DNA from: Bin87 sp965115825
GTDB taxonomy: Bacteria > Chloroflexota > Dehalococcoidia > Lucifugimonadales > UBA3495
DNA: 64,000 nucleotides
Reading direction: 5' to 3'
NCBI GenBank assembly: GCA_965115825.1
Contig: OZ220464.1
Location: forward strand, 3,162,001 to 3,226,000
The position numbers and the translations under genes were made by a program. Numbering within the stretch: the first letter of the stretch is position 1; every line of letters starts with the position of its first letter. This document shows, piece by piece, positions 24,961-34,667 of this stretch. The notes under the pieces were generated by a model. It had not been told where the DNA came from, made no database searches, and saw only the letters and a program-made list of their open reading frames with translations.

Positions 24961-25131
24961 CTACCTCACTTCGCGGTGGACACGATGGTTGCGGCAGCGG
25001 CTGCAATACTTGCGCAGTTCCATGCGGCTGGTGTGGCTCCGCCGGTTTTTGATGGTCGAATAGTTACGCTCGCGGCAGTCGGTGCACTGGAGGGTGATAA
25101 TCTGCCGGGCGTCGGTGGACTTGCGGGCCAT
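24961..25131 (-). CDS. rpmG: 50S ribosomal protein L33
   Basis: 56 residues, MARKSTDARQIITLQCTDC then NYSTIKNRR and LRKYCSRCRNHRVHREVR. Both CxxC pairs are kept (CTDC, CSRC), so this is the zinc-binding form of L33. The ATG at 25131 is 4 bp after the tuf stop. A longer frame upstream overlaps tuf and is rejected. Confidence 0.95.
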   Translation of the reverse strand: MARKSTDARQIITLQCTDCRERNYSTIKNRRSHTSRMELRKYCSRCRNHRVHREVR

Positions 25132-25135
25132 GGTA

Positions 25136-26320
25136 TCACTCCAGGAGTTTGGTGAAGACGCCGGCTCCAACGGTTCGCCCGCCTTCGCGGATGGCAAAGC
25201 GGAGACCTTCCTCGACGGCAACCGGGGTGATGAGGCTGACAGTCATGGTAATGTTGTCTCCGGGCATGACCATTTCCACGCCGTCGGGGAGAGCGATTTC
25301 GCCGGTGATGTCGCTGGTGCGAATGTAGAACTGCGGCTTGTAGCCGGTGAAAAACGGGGTGTGCCGGCCGCCTTCGGATTGGCTGAGAACGTACACCTCT
25401 GCCTCGGCCTTGCGGTAAGGCTTCATGGAGCCGGGAGCAACGAGCACTTGGCCGCGTTCCACTTCGTCGCGGTCGACGCCGCGCAGCAGTACCCCCACGG
25501 CATCGCCCGCTTCAGTGGTGTCAAGGAGTTTGTGGAACATTTCCAAGCCGGTGGCAACGGTGCGGCGGACATCCCCGGAGCGGATGATTTCCACTTCAGA
25601 ACCGACGTTAAGCTGGCCACGCTCGACACGTCCGGTGACGACCGTGCCGCGTCCCTTGATGCCAAAAACGTCTTCAATGGGCATCAGGAAAGGCTGGTCG
25701 GTGACGCGGGCCGGTTGCGGGATGTAGTCGTCCATGGTGCGGACGAGTTCGCGGACGCCGGCCATGGCCTCGGGATCGCCTTCCAGAGCTTTGAGTCCAC
25801 TGACGCGGACGATGGGGGTATCGTCGCCGGGGAACTCGTAGGTGTCCAACAGTTCGCGGACTTCCATCTCCACCAGCTCCAGGAGCTCTTCGTCATCCAT
25901 CATATCAACCTTGTTAAGGGCGACGACGATGGAGGGAACTTCCACCTGACGGGCGAGGAGAATGTGCTCCCTGGTTTGAGGCATAGGGCCGTCGGGAGCG
26001 GACACGACGAGGACCGCCCCGTCCATTTGCGCCGCGCCGGTAATCATGTTTTTGATGTAGTCGGCGTGGCCGGGACAGTCAACATGGGCGTAGTGCCGGT
26101 TTTCGGTCTCGTACTCGACGTGGGCGATGGCGATGGTAACGCCGCGAGCCTTTTCTTCCGGCGCGTTGTCGATTTCATCCATATCGCGGAAGTTGGCTCC
26201 ACCTTCCTCGGATAGCACGCGAGTGATTGCGGCGGTAAGGGTGGTTTTGCCGTGGTCAACGTGCCCAATGGTGCCTACGTTCACGTGCGGCTTGGTCCGG
26301 TCGAAGACTTGCTTAGCCAT
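25136..26320 (-). CDS. tuf: Elongation factor Tu
   Basis: 394 residues, normal length. EF-Tu brings aminoacyl-tRNA to the ribosome. The GTPase motifs are intact: GHVDHGKT, switch region EKARGVTIAIAHVEYET, DCPGH and NKVD. Domains 2 and 3 end in GGRTVGAGVFTKLLE. The order tRNA-Thr, tRNA-Tyr, tRNA-Thr, tuf is the same as the bacterial tufB operon apart from a missing tRNA-Gly. It starts 102 bp downstream of tRNA-Thr(GGT) and leads into rpmG, secE and nusG. Confidence 0.98.
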   Translation of the reverse strand: MAKQVFDRTKPHVNVGTIGHVDHGKTTLTAAITRVLSEEGGANFRDMDEIDNAPEEKARGVTIAIAHVEYETENRHYAHVDCPGHADYIKNMITGAAQMDGAVLVVSAPDGPMPQTREHILLARQVEVPSIVVALNKVDMMDDEELLELVEMEVRELLDTYEFPGDDTPIVRVSGLKALEGDPEAMAGVRELVRTMDDYIPQPARVTDQPFLMPIEDVFGIKGRGTVVTGRVERGQLNVGSEVEIIRSGDVRRTVATGLEMFHKLLDTTEAGDAVGVLLRGVDRDEVERGQVLVAPGSMKPYRKAEAEVYVLSQSEGGRHTPFFTGYKPQFYIRTSDITGEIALPDGVEMVMPGDNITMTVSLITPVAVEEGLRFAIREGGRTVGAGVFTKLLE

Positions 26321-26422
26321 GGTGGGGAGTTACTCCTTGCTCCTTGTTTTTGTTACCCACAGGGCGCTGCGTCGTGCGCCCGACGGGGAAGGACTGCGTT
26401 AGTGAATGCTTGTGATTGGTGG

Positions 26423-26497
26423 TGGAGCCCAAGGGCGGAATCGAACCGCCGACCCCGTTCTTACCAAGAACGTGCTCTACCGCTGAGCTACTTGGGC
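26423..26497 (-). tRNA. tRNA-Thr (GGT)
   Basis: 75 nt with the CCA encoded. Acceptor arm GCCCAAG / CTTGGGC, D arm TAGCTCAGCGGTAGAGCA, anticodon stem CGTTC / GAACG with loop TTGGTAA (anticodon GGT), T arm GGCGGTTCGATTCCGCC, discriminator T. It is nearest to tuf. Confidence 0.96.
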
Positions 26498-26528
26498 AGG
26501 ATTGATTAGCTGATGCGATCCAGGTAGG

Positions 26529-26615
26529 TGGTGGAGGGGGCAGGATTCGAACCTGCGAAGCCCATAGGGCGCCAGATTTACAGTCTGGTGGCTTTAACCG
26601 CTCACCCACCCCTCC
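26529..26615 (-). tRNA. tRNA-Tyr (GTA)
   Basis: 87 nt including CCA, class II with a long variable arm (CGCCCTATGGGC region). Acceptor GGAGGGG / CCCCTCC, discriminator A, anticodon stem CCAGA / TCTGG with loop CTGTAAA giving anticodon GTA, T arm GCAGGTTCGAATCCTGC. Confidence 0.96.
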
Positions 26616-26684
26616 AAGTTTTTGGTCGGCAGTACCGCTCCGTTGTCGCTCCCGTATGTAATTTATAAGCGCTCCGCTATAAAG

Positions 26685-26757
26685 AGCCCCAGAGGGGATT
26701 TGAACCCCTAACCTGCCGATTACAAATCGGCTGCGCTGCCAATTGCGCCACCGGGGC
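26685..26757 (-). tRNA. tRNA-Thr (TGT)
   Basis: 73 nt, no encoded CCA. Acceptor GCCCCGG / CTGGGGC (one G-T pair), anticodon stem GCCGA / TCGGC with loop TTTGTAA giving anticodon TGT, T arm AGGGGTTCAAATCCCCT. It is the first gene of the tRNA-tuf unit. Confidence 0.95.
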
Positions 26758-26858
26758 AGGATTATCGACCGCGGCAGGAGCATAAAATACGTCCCACGAT
26801 AACTCAAAAGCGGCCCCGACAAAGCCGAGGCCATCCGGTTTTCGTCAGTCGGTTTAAT

Positions 26859-26887
26859 AGGCTACGAAAAAGCGGCCAAATTGTCAA
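26859..26887 (-). promoter_or_regulatory. Promoter of the tRNA-tuf operon
   Basis: Minus strand: TTGACA (26882-26887), 17-bp spacer, TAGCCT (26859-26864), about 100 bp before the first tRNA. The -35 is perfect and the -10 keeps the key T, A and final T. Confidence 0.6.
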
Positions 26888-26964
26888 CAGGCTTTTGGGG
26901 TTTCCATGCCTCCCATTCCAGGATAGCAGCATAACCGGGAGAGGCGGCGCCCTTGAACCGTAAA

Positions 26965-27002
26965 AACGGCAGGGGCAGGCCCGAAGACCCACCCCTGCCG
27001 TT
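26965..27002 (-). terminator. Rho-independent terminator of the large surface-protein gene
   Basis: On the minus strand AACGGCAGGGG, 16-nt loop, CCCCTGCCGTT followed by TTTTA; 42 bp after the stop codon at 27044. A clear stem plus U-run. Confidence 0.88.
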
Positions 27003-27043
27003 GCCGCTTCCCGACTATCGGGTAAGCGCGGTTGCCCGCCAGC

Positions 27044-30000
27044 CTACCAGACCATCAGGTTCCAGCAGTTGCCGCCGGCGCTGCACGTCAGGCTGCGGCT
27101 CTTGCCGCCGAGGGCTACGTCTTCAACGTTCTCGGTTACCAGCACCCAGTAGGGTTCGCCCGCCACCAGCTCCGTCAAGGTGTTCAGCTCCGCGAACTCC
27201 GGACGGCTGTCGTAGAACAGCCACTCCTTGCCGATGCCGTCAAAGTAGAACACCGCCGCCAGGCTGTCCCCCAGCGGAGCCAAAGCCTCGGCTATCGGCG
27301 TCTCCTGCCCCAAGGGCCCCCCAGACAGTATCGCCAGCTCTCCGATGGCAACGGTTTCCTCAACCTCCAGCAGCACGCTGTACCGGCCTTCATCCAAACC
27401 CGGGCAGACGACGCCCGCCACGGTAACGGCGCCATCGCCGTCAGTGCTGGGCGCCCCGGTAGGCTTGACATCGCGCCCGCCGATTTCCACCCGGTCGATG
27501 CGGGAATGCACCGGCAGCCGAGACGCCGACAGCATCACGCTGTCCCCAGGCTGACACTCCCCAGGCTCAATCGTGATGATGGACGCCGGCACGGCATACT
27601 CACCCAGCCGAACCAAATCGCTATACTTGGCCTCAATGCGGCTGGTGGACGGAATGCTCACCGCCCCGCTAACCTGATGCTCAACGAACCAGCGGCCGGT
27701 GCCATCAGCGTACTGACTGTACTCCCGTTCCCGCTCACCATCGGTGACGGTGATGGTGATGGCATCCAGCCGGGTGCTGTCCGCGTTGTCCACCGGCCAG
27801 TTCTCCCCGGAGATGGTAACCACATCCCGAGGCCCGGCCACCGCCGGCGTTACCTTCACGGCAGGTTCCGGGATGGTAATGACCACGCTCCCGGTGTAGC
27901 CGTTCTTGTCAACGACCTTGATGGTGTGCGCTCCCGGCGTCAGCGCCGGGTTGGCGCCGCCACCAGACTCCGGCCAGATGGCTGCTGCGAAGACGCACCG
28001 CCCAGCGCTGGACACGGGAACCTCTCCGTCGCTGTCCAGCGAGTCCGAATGCACCTTCAAAGGCACACCGTCCAAGGTGATACTCTCCGCCATAATCGCG
28101 TTGCCGGAACCGGAGCCGAAACCCACGCAAGTCAGCGTAACCATCTCGTTGGGCCGCGCTGACGGCTGGCTCACGTTCAAGACCGCCGACTGGATGGTCA
28201 CCTTGGCGTCCTCAGACTTGTCGCCCCACTTGGCGTCAATCCGCACGGTGCCTTCCAAGGCCACGCCGTTGATGTGCGGCGGCAAATCAAACGTAGCCGT
28301 CGCCGAACCGTCCGAGCTGATGCTGGTGGACGACACGCTGACCAGCGACACCGCGCCCACGTTGTCATCGCCCATACCGCTCTTCATCACGGTCTGCCCG
28401 GCGAGTTTCAGCTCCATGAACCCGGCGCCCTGCGTAGGAAAGTCCTGCGCGAATACGGTTATCGTATCCCCGACAGCGGCCTCAGCAGGCGACACCCGAA
28501 TGGACGGCAGCAGCTCAAAGTCCTCATAGTCCGCGCCCGACGAACGGCCTTCACCATCCGCCACGCAGATGAGATTGTCGTTGCCCGGCTTGAACGTCGG
28601 CACGGTAACCGTAACGGGAATGGCCACCCGGTCATCGCTGCCCACCGTAGCGCTAGCCACCCGCTCGCCCTTGCCGATGATACCCACGTCGCACAGATGC
28701 CGGGCAAAGACTTTGTCGCTGGACGCCTTGTCTTTATCGGCAACGGTGTAAGTCATCGCGGCAGTATCCAGCGTGTAGTGGAAGCAGAACTCGTTGCCGG
28801 CCCCCGGCCCCATAGCCGCCTTCATACCGGCGCAATTCAAGGTCTCCCACCACTGCGCCACGGCGAACCGCGCGGCCATCCGCTGGTTCACATAGGCCGC
28901 TGCCGAAACCCCATTGTTGAACCCGCTGCCCGACACCGTAACCTCATCCCCACGCTCGCCGTCCACATCCGACAGCGAGATTTTGGCCAGCGTCGTCACG
29001 TACACGCCTTTCCGGGGAGGCAGCTTCCGGTTGGGCAGATTGGCAGCAATGCTGGCGGCGCTGAGTTCCATGCCGTTGGCATCCTTAAGCCGCGGTATCC
29101 GCCCCTGGACCAGACCTATCGTGCCGGGGACATCATCATTGAAGCCCAACACATTGTAGGCCACCGTGTGCTGCCCTGCTTCGGACGGGTTCCTGATGCC
29201 CGAGCTGCTCAGGATAACCATGGTCAGGTCTTGCTCATTCTGGAGACCATTGGGGCCTTCACAGGCATCCGAATCTCCCGTGCACATATCAGGGAGGCGT
29301 ACCCGGATACTGATGTCATCCTTGTCGTCGTCAAAGTAGTCGTCGGTCTCAATCTCCGGCGGCTCTGTAGCGTACACCGGCGCGCCGTTGCCCGTGGCGG
29401 TGGTGCGAGGTGTGTTCGCCACGAAATAGACCGAACTGGCTGGAATGGACTCCGGAACCTGGAAGTCGTCTTCCAGGAACAGCACCACGCTGGCCCCCAC
29501 CGGCATGCCACCATACACATCGATCAGCTTCACCGTCAGCTTGGGCGCCGCCCCAGACGTGGTGCTGTCCGACTCAATGACAGCGTCCTGGGAGTCCTCA
29601 GCTCCGGGTTCTACCTTCTGTTCCAAATCGGCGTTGAGCCGGACGTCAACCATTTCCTCGGCGCCGGTTCCGACGGCATTGTTCGCTGCTACCTTGAACC
29701 TCATCCACACATTGTTGGCGATGCCTTGTCCAACGCCGGCAGCAACTCTCACACCTGTGATATCACCACCCCTCTGGGCAGCGTCCGGGTTCTTCCATGT
29801 ATTGGAGGAGAGGTTATTGTGCTTGGTAGGATTGGTTGCGATGTTATTTCCCGTTCCGCCTGTGAATGACTCAAGCTTGTAGCTGGTAACCGGGCTGCCT
29901 CCGTCATCCGCCGGCGGATCCCAGTAGACGCGGACGTGGGTATAGGAGGGGGCCAAGAAATATGTCTGCACCGCTTTCAAATTCCGCACCTTGCCGGGCA

Positions 30001-30496
30001 CTGTCGCCGCCGGCGTTGCATCAGCCGAAGCTGCGCTCCATTCCCCTGTTCCCGGGCCGCAGGTCACCCTAACCCGCACGTTATACGCAGCGCCGTTCTC
30101 TAACCCTGTAATCAGCGCCGCCCCGGACAGGTCCCGCGTGTTCAGCGTAATCGTACCGGTGAACGTCATCCAGGCTCCCGAACTGCCTTTCCGGTATTGC
30201 ATCTGGAACCCGGTATATTCCGGGCTGCCCAGCACGGTTGCGTCAGCGTTGCTGGCCGGAGCGGCAATATCCACTGCCATCGCCATATTGCGCGCCGTCA
30301 CTGTCGGAGCCGCCGGCGCAGTAGTCGGCGCAGTGATAAACCCTGCGCCACCATCCGCGCACCGCGTATCTTGCGCGTCGGCAACGCCCGCATTGGGCAA
30401 AGCCAACACCCCAAAGAGCGCCAGCGCGCCGACCACGGCCAAAGCCGTGATGGCCAGCGGCGCCGACCATTTGAATCTCTTCACTTTCGCTATCAT
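27044..30496 (-). CDS. Very large secreted surface protein with Fn3- and IPT-like repeats
   Basis: 1150 residues from the ATG at 30496, which has AAGGAG 10 nt upstream; a longer frame to 30529 lacks a ribosome site. The signal region is MIAKVKRFKWSAPLAITALAVV and on to the VADAQ cleavage site. Residues about 60-165 and 170-270 look like fibronectin type III modules (VPGKVRNLKAVQTY, YWDPPADDGGSPVTSYKLE). Five or more immunoglobulin-like IPT/TIG-type repeats follow, several starting with the phrase SPAEAAVGDTITVFAQ, PSARPNEMVTLTC, TPAVAGPRDVVTISG or EPGECQPGDSVMLS. The last 100 residues end in AGEPYWVLVTENVEDVALGGKSR, a motif of Chloroflexota surface proteins. Likely S-layer or adhesin role, unproven. 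Confidence 0.85.
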   Translation of the reverse strand: MIAKVKRFKWSAPLAITALAVVGALALFGVLALPNAGVADAQDTRCADGGAGFITAPTTAPAAPTVTARNMAMAVDIAAPASNADATVLGSPEYTGFQMQYRKGSSGAWMTFTGTITLNTRDLSGAALITGLENGAAYNVRVRVTCGPGTGEWSAASADATPAATVPGKVRNLKAVQTYFLAPSYTHVRVYWDPPADDGGSPVTSYKLESFTGGTGNNIATNPTKHNNLSSNTWKNPDAAQRGGDITGVRVAAGVGQGIANNVWMRFKVAANNAVGTGAEEMVDVRLNADLEQKVEPGAEDSQDAVIESDSTTSGAAPKLTVKLIDVYGGMPVGASVVLFLEDDFQVPESIPASSVYFVANTPRTTATGNGAPVYATEPPEIETDDYFDDDKDDISIRVRLPDMCTGDSDACEGPNGLQNEQDLTMVILSSSGIRNPSEAGQHTVAYNVLGFNDDVPGTIGLVQGRIPRLKDANGMELSAASIAANLPNRKLPPRKGVYVTTLAKISLSDVDGERGDEVTVSGSGFNNGVSAAAYVNQRMAARFAVAQWWETLNCAGMKAAMGPGAGNEFCFHYTLDTAAMTYTVADKDKASSDKVFARHLCDVGIIGKGERVASATVGSDDRVAIPVTVTVPTFKPGNDNLICVADGEGRSSGADYEDFELLPSIRVSPAEAAVGDTITVFAQDFPTQGAGFMELKLAGQTVMKSGMGDDNVGAVSLVSVSSTSISSDGSATATFDLPPHINGVALEGTVRIDAKWGDKSEDAKVTIQSAVLNVSQPSARPNEMVTLTCVGFGSGSGNAIMAESITLDGVPLKVHSDSLDSDGEVPVSSAGRCVFAAAIWPESGGGANPALTPGAHTIKVVDKNGYTGSVVITIPEPAVKVTPAVAGPRDVVTISGENWPVDNADSTRLDAITITVTDGEREREYSQYADGTGRWFVEHQVSGAVSIPSTSRIEAKYSDLVRLGEYAVPASIITIEPGECQPGDSVMLSASRLPVHSRIDRVEIGGRDVKPTGAPSTDGDGAVTVAGVVCPGLDEGRYSVLLEVEETVAIGELAILSGGPLGQETPIAEALAPLGDSLAAVFYFDGIGKEWLFYDSRPEFAELNTLTELVAGEPYWVLVTENVEDVALGGKSRSLTCSAGGNCWNLMVW

Positions 30497-30717
30497 TTGA
30501 CAGAATCTCCTTGCGGGATTGTCGTTCATAGGGTTGTCGGTTCAATGGCCCTCACCACCATCATTCACCCACTCCGACGCCCGCTTTGCTGGCATCGGAG
30601 TGGAACGGCGGAGGGCTTACGGGACGGAAACGCAACAAGCCGGCATGGGCTCAAAGCGAGCCGGCCGGCGCCGGGTTCCGTCAGCTGGACAGATGCTTCA
30701 ACGCGCGCCTCCTTCCT

Positions 30718-30772
30718 TGTCTGTGGCGCGCGCTGTCTGTGGCGCGCGCTGTCTGTGGCGCGCGCTGTCTGT
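30718..30772 (+). repeat. 16-bp direct repeat, three copies plus a partial one
   Basis: The unit TGTCTGTGGCGCGCGC occurs at 30718-30733, 30734-30749 and 30750-30765, followed by TGTCTGT. The GCGCGCGC core is self-complementary. It lies about 220 bp upstream of the surface-protein start on that gene's upstream side. Confidence 0.95.
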
Positions 30773-30941
30773 CTACATTATATCATACTTCGCAATGCCG
30801 GTGTACTACCGCTACCGCCCGCTTCCGTCCGATTTTCGCGGAGTTTGGAGGTTACAGGACGCAATGAGAGTTGGATGGACGGTTGGGGTCAGAGGCAATC
30901 ACGGAGCGAAACGGATTATTTCGGCGCGGCCCGGTTTCCTG

Positions 30942-31042
30942 GAGGCGATTTCGCTACTCGGATTCCAGTGGGCCGGTATGTGGAAACGGGCACTTCAGTG
31001 ACGGATTGCGTAATTCAGCACTGGGATCAAAAAGGCCTTTTC
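30942..31042 (+). repeat. Island repeat, left copy (inverted relative to the copy at 47.5 kb)
   Basis: Bases 30942-31022 match the reverse complement of 47517-47597 at 73 of 81 positions: the first 27 and last 32 bases are identical and the 8 mismatches are all in the middle 22. Weaker similarity goes on to about 31042. No gene runs through it. Confidence 0.9.
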
Positions 31043-31496
31043 AGGATAGAAAGTCAAGCCCCCGAGTAAGAGAAGCCCAGCCAACGGTACGAACCATCTC
31101 ACGACGCTGACGGACTATCGGCGACATCAGCACCAGATGATAGCCGGAAACAACACGTTTCACTCCCTTCGCCCGAAGCGGTAACGACCCATCCCAGTAA
31201 GCATTACCGGGCAGGGGCTGGAACCCAATCACGCCCTGCAACAGAAGGCCTTGGCGGAGCGGTGTGCCGACTGGGTGAGGCAGGACGGCATAACCGTCTG
31301 CTCGGTTAGCCGGCTAACTTCCGGCACGGCAAGATGTATCTCACCGAGTCGTTGGATTGAGTCGCGAGAGTAGTCGGCAAATCCAACTTCACCCAGCGCG
31401 GTCTGGGCGGCGGCAACCTGCCCAATAAACACGCACAGAATGACGCTGATCGGGTACAATCCTCCCACCTCAATCCCTGTAGGCACGGAGATTAAA
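31043..31496. other. Gene-poor stretch before the restriction gene
   Basis: About 450 bases without a gene I can defend. Two short minus-strand frames (around 31041-31241 and 31229-31507) overlap in different frames and could be a decayed gene, but I recognise no family. A TACAAT box at 31455-31460 may be the -10 of the restriction operon; its -35 is poor. Confidence 0.35.
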
Positions 31497-34400
31497 ATGA
31501 CTGCCACGTTCGCGGAGCAACCGATACTGAACTCGCCTTACGAGTACCCCGGCCGCCACTGGGAATTAGAAGGCGGCATGCCGACCGACCGTATCGTAGA
31601 AAGTAGGCGTCTATCTTCGCATGTCGTACCGGTACCGCCAGCCCGGAGACCGAACCAAGCGCAGCGCGCTTTGTCCATGGGCGTAGCCGAACTCTCCGAC
31701 GGAAGCCAGCAGTACGACCCTACCCCGATCATCAATGAAGTCCGTCGCCAAGTAGATGCTTGGCGGAAAATCCCGAATCCGAACGACTGGGGCGTGACGC
31801 CGGAAACTGCTCGCTTGTTACAGCACTGGCGCAGCTACAACTTCCCCAACATTCGTCCCTTCTTCTGCCAGGTTGAGGCCGCAGAAACGGTTATCTGGCT
31901 GACGGAAGTAGCCGGCCTGCTGTCCACTAGCGGCAGGCGCCGCCGGCGCGAGTACGATGGCATTCGCGCTCACATCGACGGGGCTAACAAGCAGGCCAAC
32001 CCTGACCTGCTCCGCATTGCGCTGAAACTCGCTACCGGCGCCGGCAAGACTACCGTAATGGCGATGCTGATTGCCTGGCAAACCGTCAATGCCGCCCGCT
32101 ACCCCAATCGCCGCCTGTTCACAAAGGGATTTCTCATCGTAACCCCAGGCATCACCATCCGCGACCGGCTACGCGCGTTGCATCCTAACGACCCTGAGAA
32201 CTACTATGAGCATCGCGATTTGGTACCCAAGGATATGCTGAGCGCCGTCAAACAGGCGCAAGTAGTCATTACTAACTTTCACGCCTTCCGATTGCGAGAA
32301 CGCCTGCAAATCGTCCCTAACGCCAAACGGCTGCTACAAGGAAAGACCGGCGAAGAAATCAGCACACTTGAAACCGAAGGCCAGATGCTGCGGCGGGTGA
32401 TGCCTGAACTGATGCGAACGAAAAACGTGATGGTGCTCAATGATGAAGGCCACCATTGCTATCGCCAAAGGCAACAAGAAGAAGCTACGGAACGCAGCCT
32501 GGATACAGACGAAAGGCCGGAAGCTCAGCTGAACAACGAGTACGCTCGCGTCTGGATCTCCGGCATTGAAGCCGTCAAGCGTAAAATCGGCATCATCGCA
32601 ACTCTTGACCTGTCGGCCACTCCTTTCTTCCTTCGTGGTTCCGGCTATGTAGAGGGCACACTCTTCCCGTGGACCGTCTGCGATTTCTCCCTAATGGACG
32701 CCATTGAGTCTGGAATCGTCAAAATTCCGCGAGTGCCGATTGACGACAACGTACCCCAAGAGAATCGCCCCGTATTTCGCGAGCTGTGGAAACACGTCAG
32801 CGGAGATTTGCCTCGCGTCGGACGGCGGCGCGCCAACGCCGTTCAAGACCCGCTCAACCTGCCACCCCAACTGATTTCGGCAATGGAAGCCCTGTATGGT
32901 GGCTACGAAAGGACATACAACGCCTGGCAAAACGCCGGCATTCAAGCGCCGCCCGTTTTCATCGTAGTGTGTCAGAACACTGCTATCTCCAAGTTGATTT
33001 ACGAGTACATCGCCGGCTTTGAACGGCACAGCAAGGACGGGAGCGCCGGCCAGCCATTCCAGGGAAGGTTCGACTTATTTCGCAACTATGACCAGAGCGG
33101 CAGCCGCTTGGCTTTGCCGCGAACGCTTCTCATTGACAGTGAACAACTCAGTGTTGCCGAAGCCTTGCCCGCCGATTTCCGGACGACCGCCGCTCACGCC
33201 ATTGAGCGGTTCCGCAGGGAGAGAATACAACGCACCGGAGATAAAGACGCTGCGGAAAATATCTCGGACGAAGACCTGCTGCGTGAGATGATGAACACCG
33301 TAGGCAAGCCGGGGAGTCTAGGCGCTGGCGTCCGCTGCGTAGTGTCCGTATCCATGCTCACCGAAGGCTGGGACGCCAACACCGTTACTCACATCCTCGG
33401 GGTGCGTGCCTTCGGAACCCAACTGCTCTGCGAACAGGTAGTAGGACGCGCCTTGCGCCGACAGTCATACGAGCTGAACGAGCAAAACCGCTTCGACGTT
33501 GAGTACGCTGACGTGCTGGGTGTTCCCTTTGACTTTACCGACGGCGACAAACCTCCTCCCCCGCCACCTCCCCCGCCTCCAACAGTTCGGGTTCACGCTG
33601 TAAGCCCGGAACGGGACTGTTTGGAAATCCGGTTTCCAAACGTTGTGGCCTACCGAGTGGAACTGCCTAACGAGAATTTGAATGCACGGTTCAATGAAGA
33701 TTCCGTATTGAGGCTCACTACCGAGGTGGTTGGGCCAACCAGAACGGAAAACCAAGGCATCATCGGCGTAGGTACCGAGCTTACCGTAGAGCGCCTGCGC
33801 GACACTCGTCGTCAGCGCATCGGCTTCGAGCTGACCGCTCATATTTTGCAGAACCAGATGCGAGAATCAGGTGAAGCGCCCCGGATGCACCTGTTCCAAC
33901 AATTGAACGTCATCGTGAACCGTTGGCTTGACCAATACTTGCAGTGCGCCAACGACACCTACCCTGCGCAGGTTCTCTATCGGGAAATCGCCGACTTGGC
34001 AGGCGAGCGTATCAAGGCTGCCATCACCAACGCAGTCCGAGCGGAACTCCCGGACGCGACGGAACGCATCAAGGCGGTCGTCGCTCCATACAATCCCTGG
34101 GGTTCTACCCAGCACGTAAATTTCACCACCAGTAAGCGGTCGCGCCGTCCTTCTGACCGGTTCGTCAGGCAAATCCTGGAAACCAGCCCCGAAAAGTGCC
34201 ACGTGAACCTGGCCGTGTGCGACAACTCTTGGGAAGCCGCTTTCTACGGCATTGTCGAGGCCCACCCCAAGGTCATCGCCTACGCCAAGAACGAAGGGCT
34301 AGGGTTGAAAGTTCCTTACCGACTAGGTTCAGCCAGCAAAACCTACGAGCCGGACTTCATCGTGCAAATTGACGACGGGCACCCAACGGATGATCCGCTC

Positions 34401-34667
34401 AGCTTGGTTGCCGAAGTCAAGGGTTATCGGGGAGAGGATGCTATCGCCAAAGCCGCAGCAATGCGCGAGTACTGGATCCCCGGCGTCAACAACCTGGGCA
34501 GTTGCGGCCGCTGGGCGTTTCATGAATTCACCTCGGTTAGCAATATGCAGAGCGAGTTTGACGAAGTGGTGGAGCGCAGCGCCGCCGCCCGGCGCCTTGC
34601 CGACGCAGGTGGCACCCAGCCGGATATAGAGTACATCCCACGCCGACGCAGTGAGGTGTCCGTATGA
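31497..34667 (+). CDS. Type III-like restriction endonuclease, helicase-nuclease subunit (Res)
   Basis: 1056 residues from the ATG at 31497, with GGAG 6 nt upstream. A superfamily 2 helicase core is clear: Walker A ATGAGKTT (179-186), motif II NDEGHH (315-320), and motif VI region EQVVGRALRR. A ten-Pro linker follows near residue 690. The C-terminus has a PD-(D/E)xK nuclease signature, PDF then EVKGYRG at about 950-975. This is the translocase/nuclease arm of a type III-like system with the methyltransferase encoded 421 bp downstream. The stop overlaps the ATG of the PIN gene (ATGA), so the two are coupled. Confidence 0.9.
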   Translation: MTATFAEQPILNSPYEYPGRHWELEGGMPTDRIVESRRLSSHVVPVPPARRPNQAQRALSMGVAELSDGSQQYDPTPIINEVRRQVDAWRKIPNPNDWGVTPETARLLQHWRSYNFPNIRPFFCQVEAAETVIWLTEVAGLLSTSGRRRRREYDGIRAHIDGANKQANPDLLRIALKLATGAGKTTVMAMLIAWQTVNAARYPNRRLFTKGFLIVTPGITIRDRLRALHPNDPENYYEHRDLVPKDMLSAVKQAQVVITNFHAFRLRERLQIVPNAKRLLQGKTGEEISTLETEGQMLRRVMPELMRTKNVMVLNDEGHHCYRQRQQEEATERSLDTDERPEAQLNNEYARVWISGIEAVKRKIGIIATLDLSATPFFLRGSGYVEGTLFPWTVCDFSLMDAIESGIVKIPRVPIDDNVPQENRPVFRELWKHVSGDLPRVGRRRANAVQDPLNLPPQLISAMEALYGGYERTYNAWQNAGIQAPPVFIVVCQNTAISKLIYEYIAGFERHSKDGSAGQPFQGRFDLFRNYDQSGSRLALPRTLLIDSEQLSVAEALPADFRTTAAHAIERFRRERIQRTGDKDAAENISDEDLLREMMNTVGKPGSLGAGVRCVVSVSMLTEGWDANTVTHILGVRAFGTQLLCEQVVGRALRRQSYELNEQNRFDVEYADVLGVPFDFTDGDKPPPPPPPPPPTVRVHAVSPERDCLEIRFPNVVAYRVELPNENLNARFNEDSVLRLTTEVVGPTRTENQGIIGVGTELTVERLRDTRRQRIGFELTAHILQNQMRESGEAPRMHLFQQLNVIVNRWLDQYLQCANDTYPAQVLYREIADLAGERIKAAITNAVRAELPDATERIKAVVAPYNPWGSTQHVNFTTSKRSRRPSDRFVRQILETSPEKCHVNLAVCDNSWEAAFYGIVEAHPKVIAYAKNEGLGLKVPYRLGSASKTYEPDFIVQIDDGHPTDDPLSLVAEVKGYRGEDAIAKAAAMREYWIPGVNNLGSCGRWAFHEFTSVSNMQSEFDEVVERSAAARRLADAGGTQPDIEYIPRRRSEVSV

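Noticed and set aside
26616..26684. A tRNA-Gly in the tRNA-tuf operon
   Set aside because: The gap between tRNA-Tyr and tRNA-Thr(TGT) is only 69 bp and has no acceptor arm pairing or anticodon loop.
28274..29869. A 531-codon plus-strand frame opposite the giant surface protein
   Set aside because: It is Arg/His-rich with no ribosome site and no domain, while the opposite strand has a signal peptide, SD, Fn3-like domains and a terminator.
31043..31496. A decayed transposase or other gene on the minus strand
   Set aside because: Two overlapping short frames read like protein but have no recognised motif, so no gene is called.
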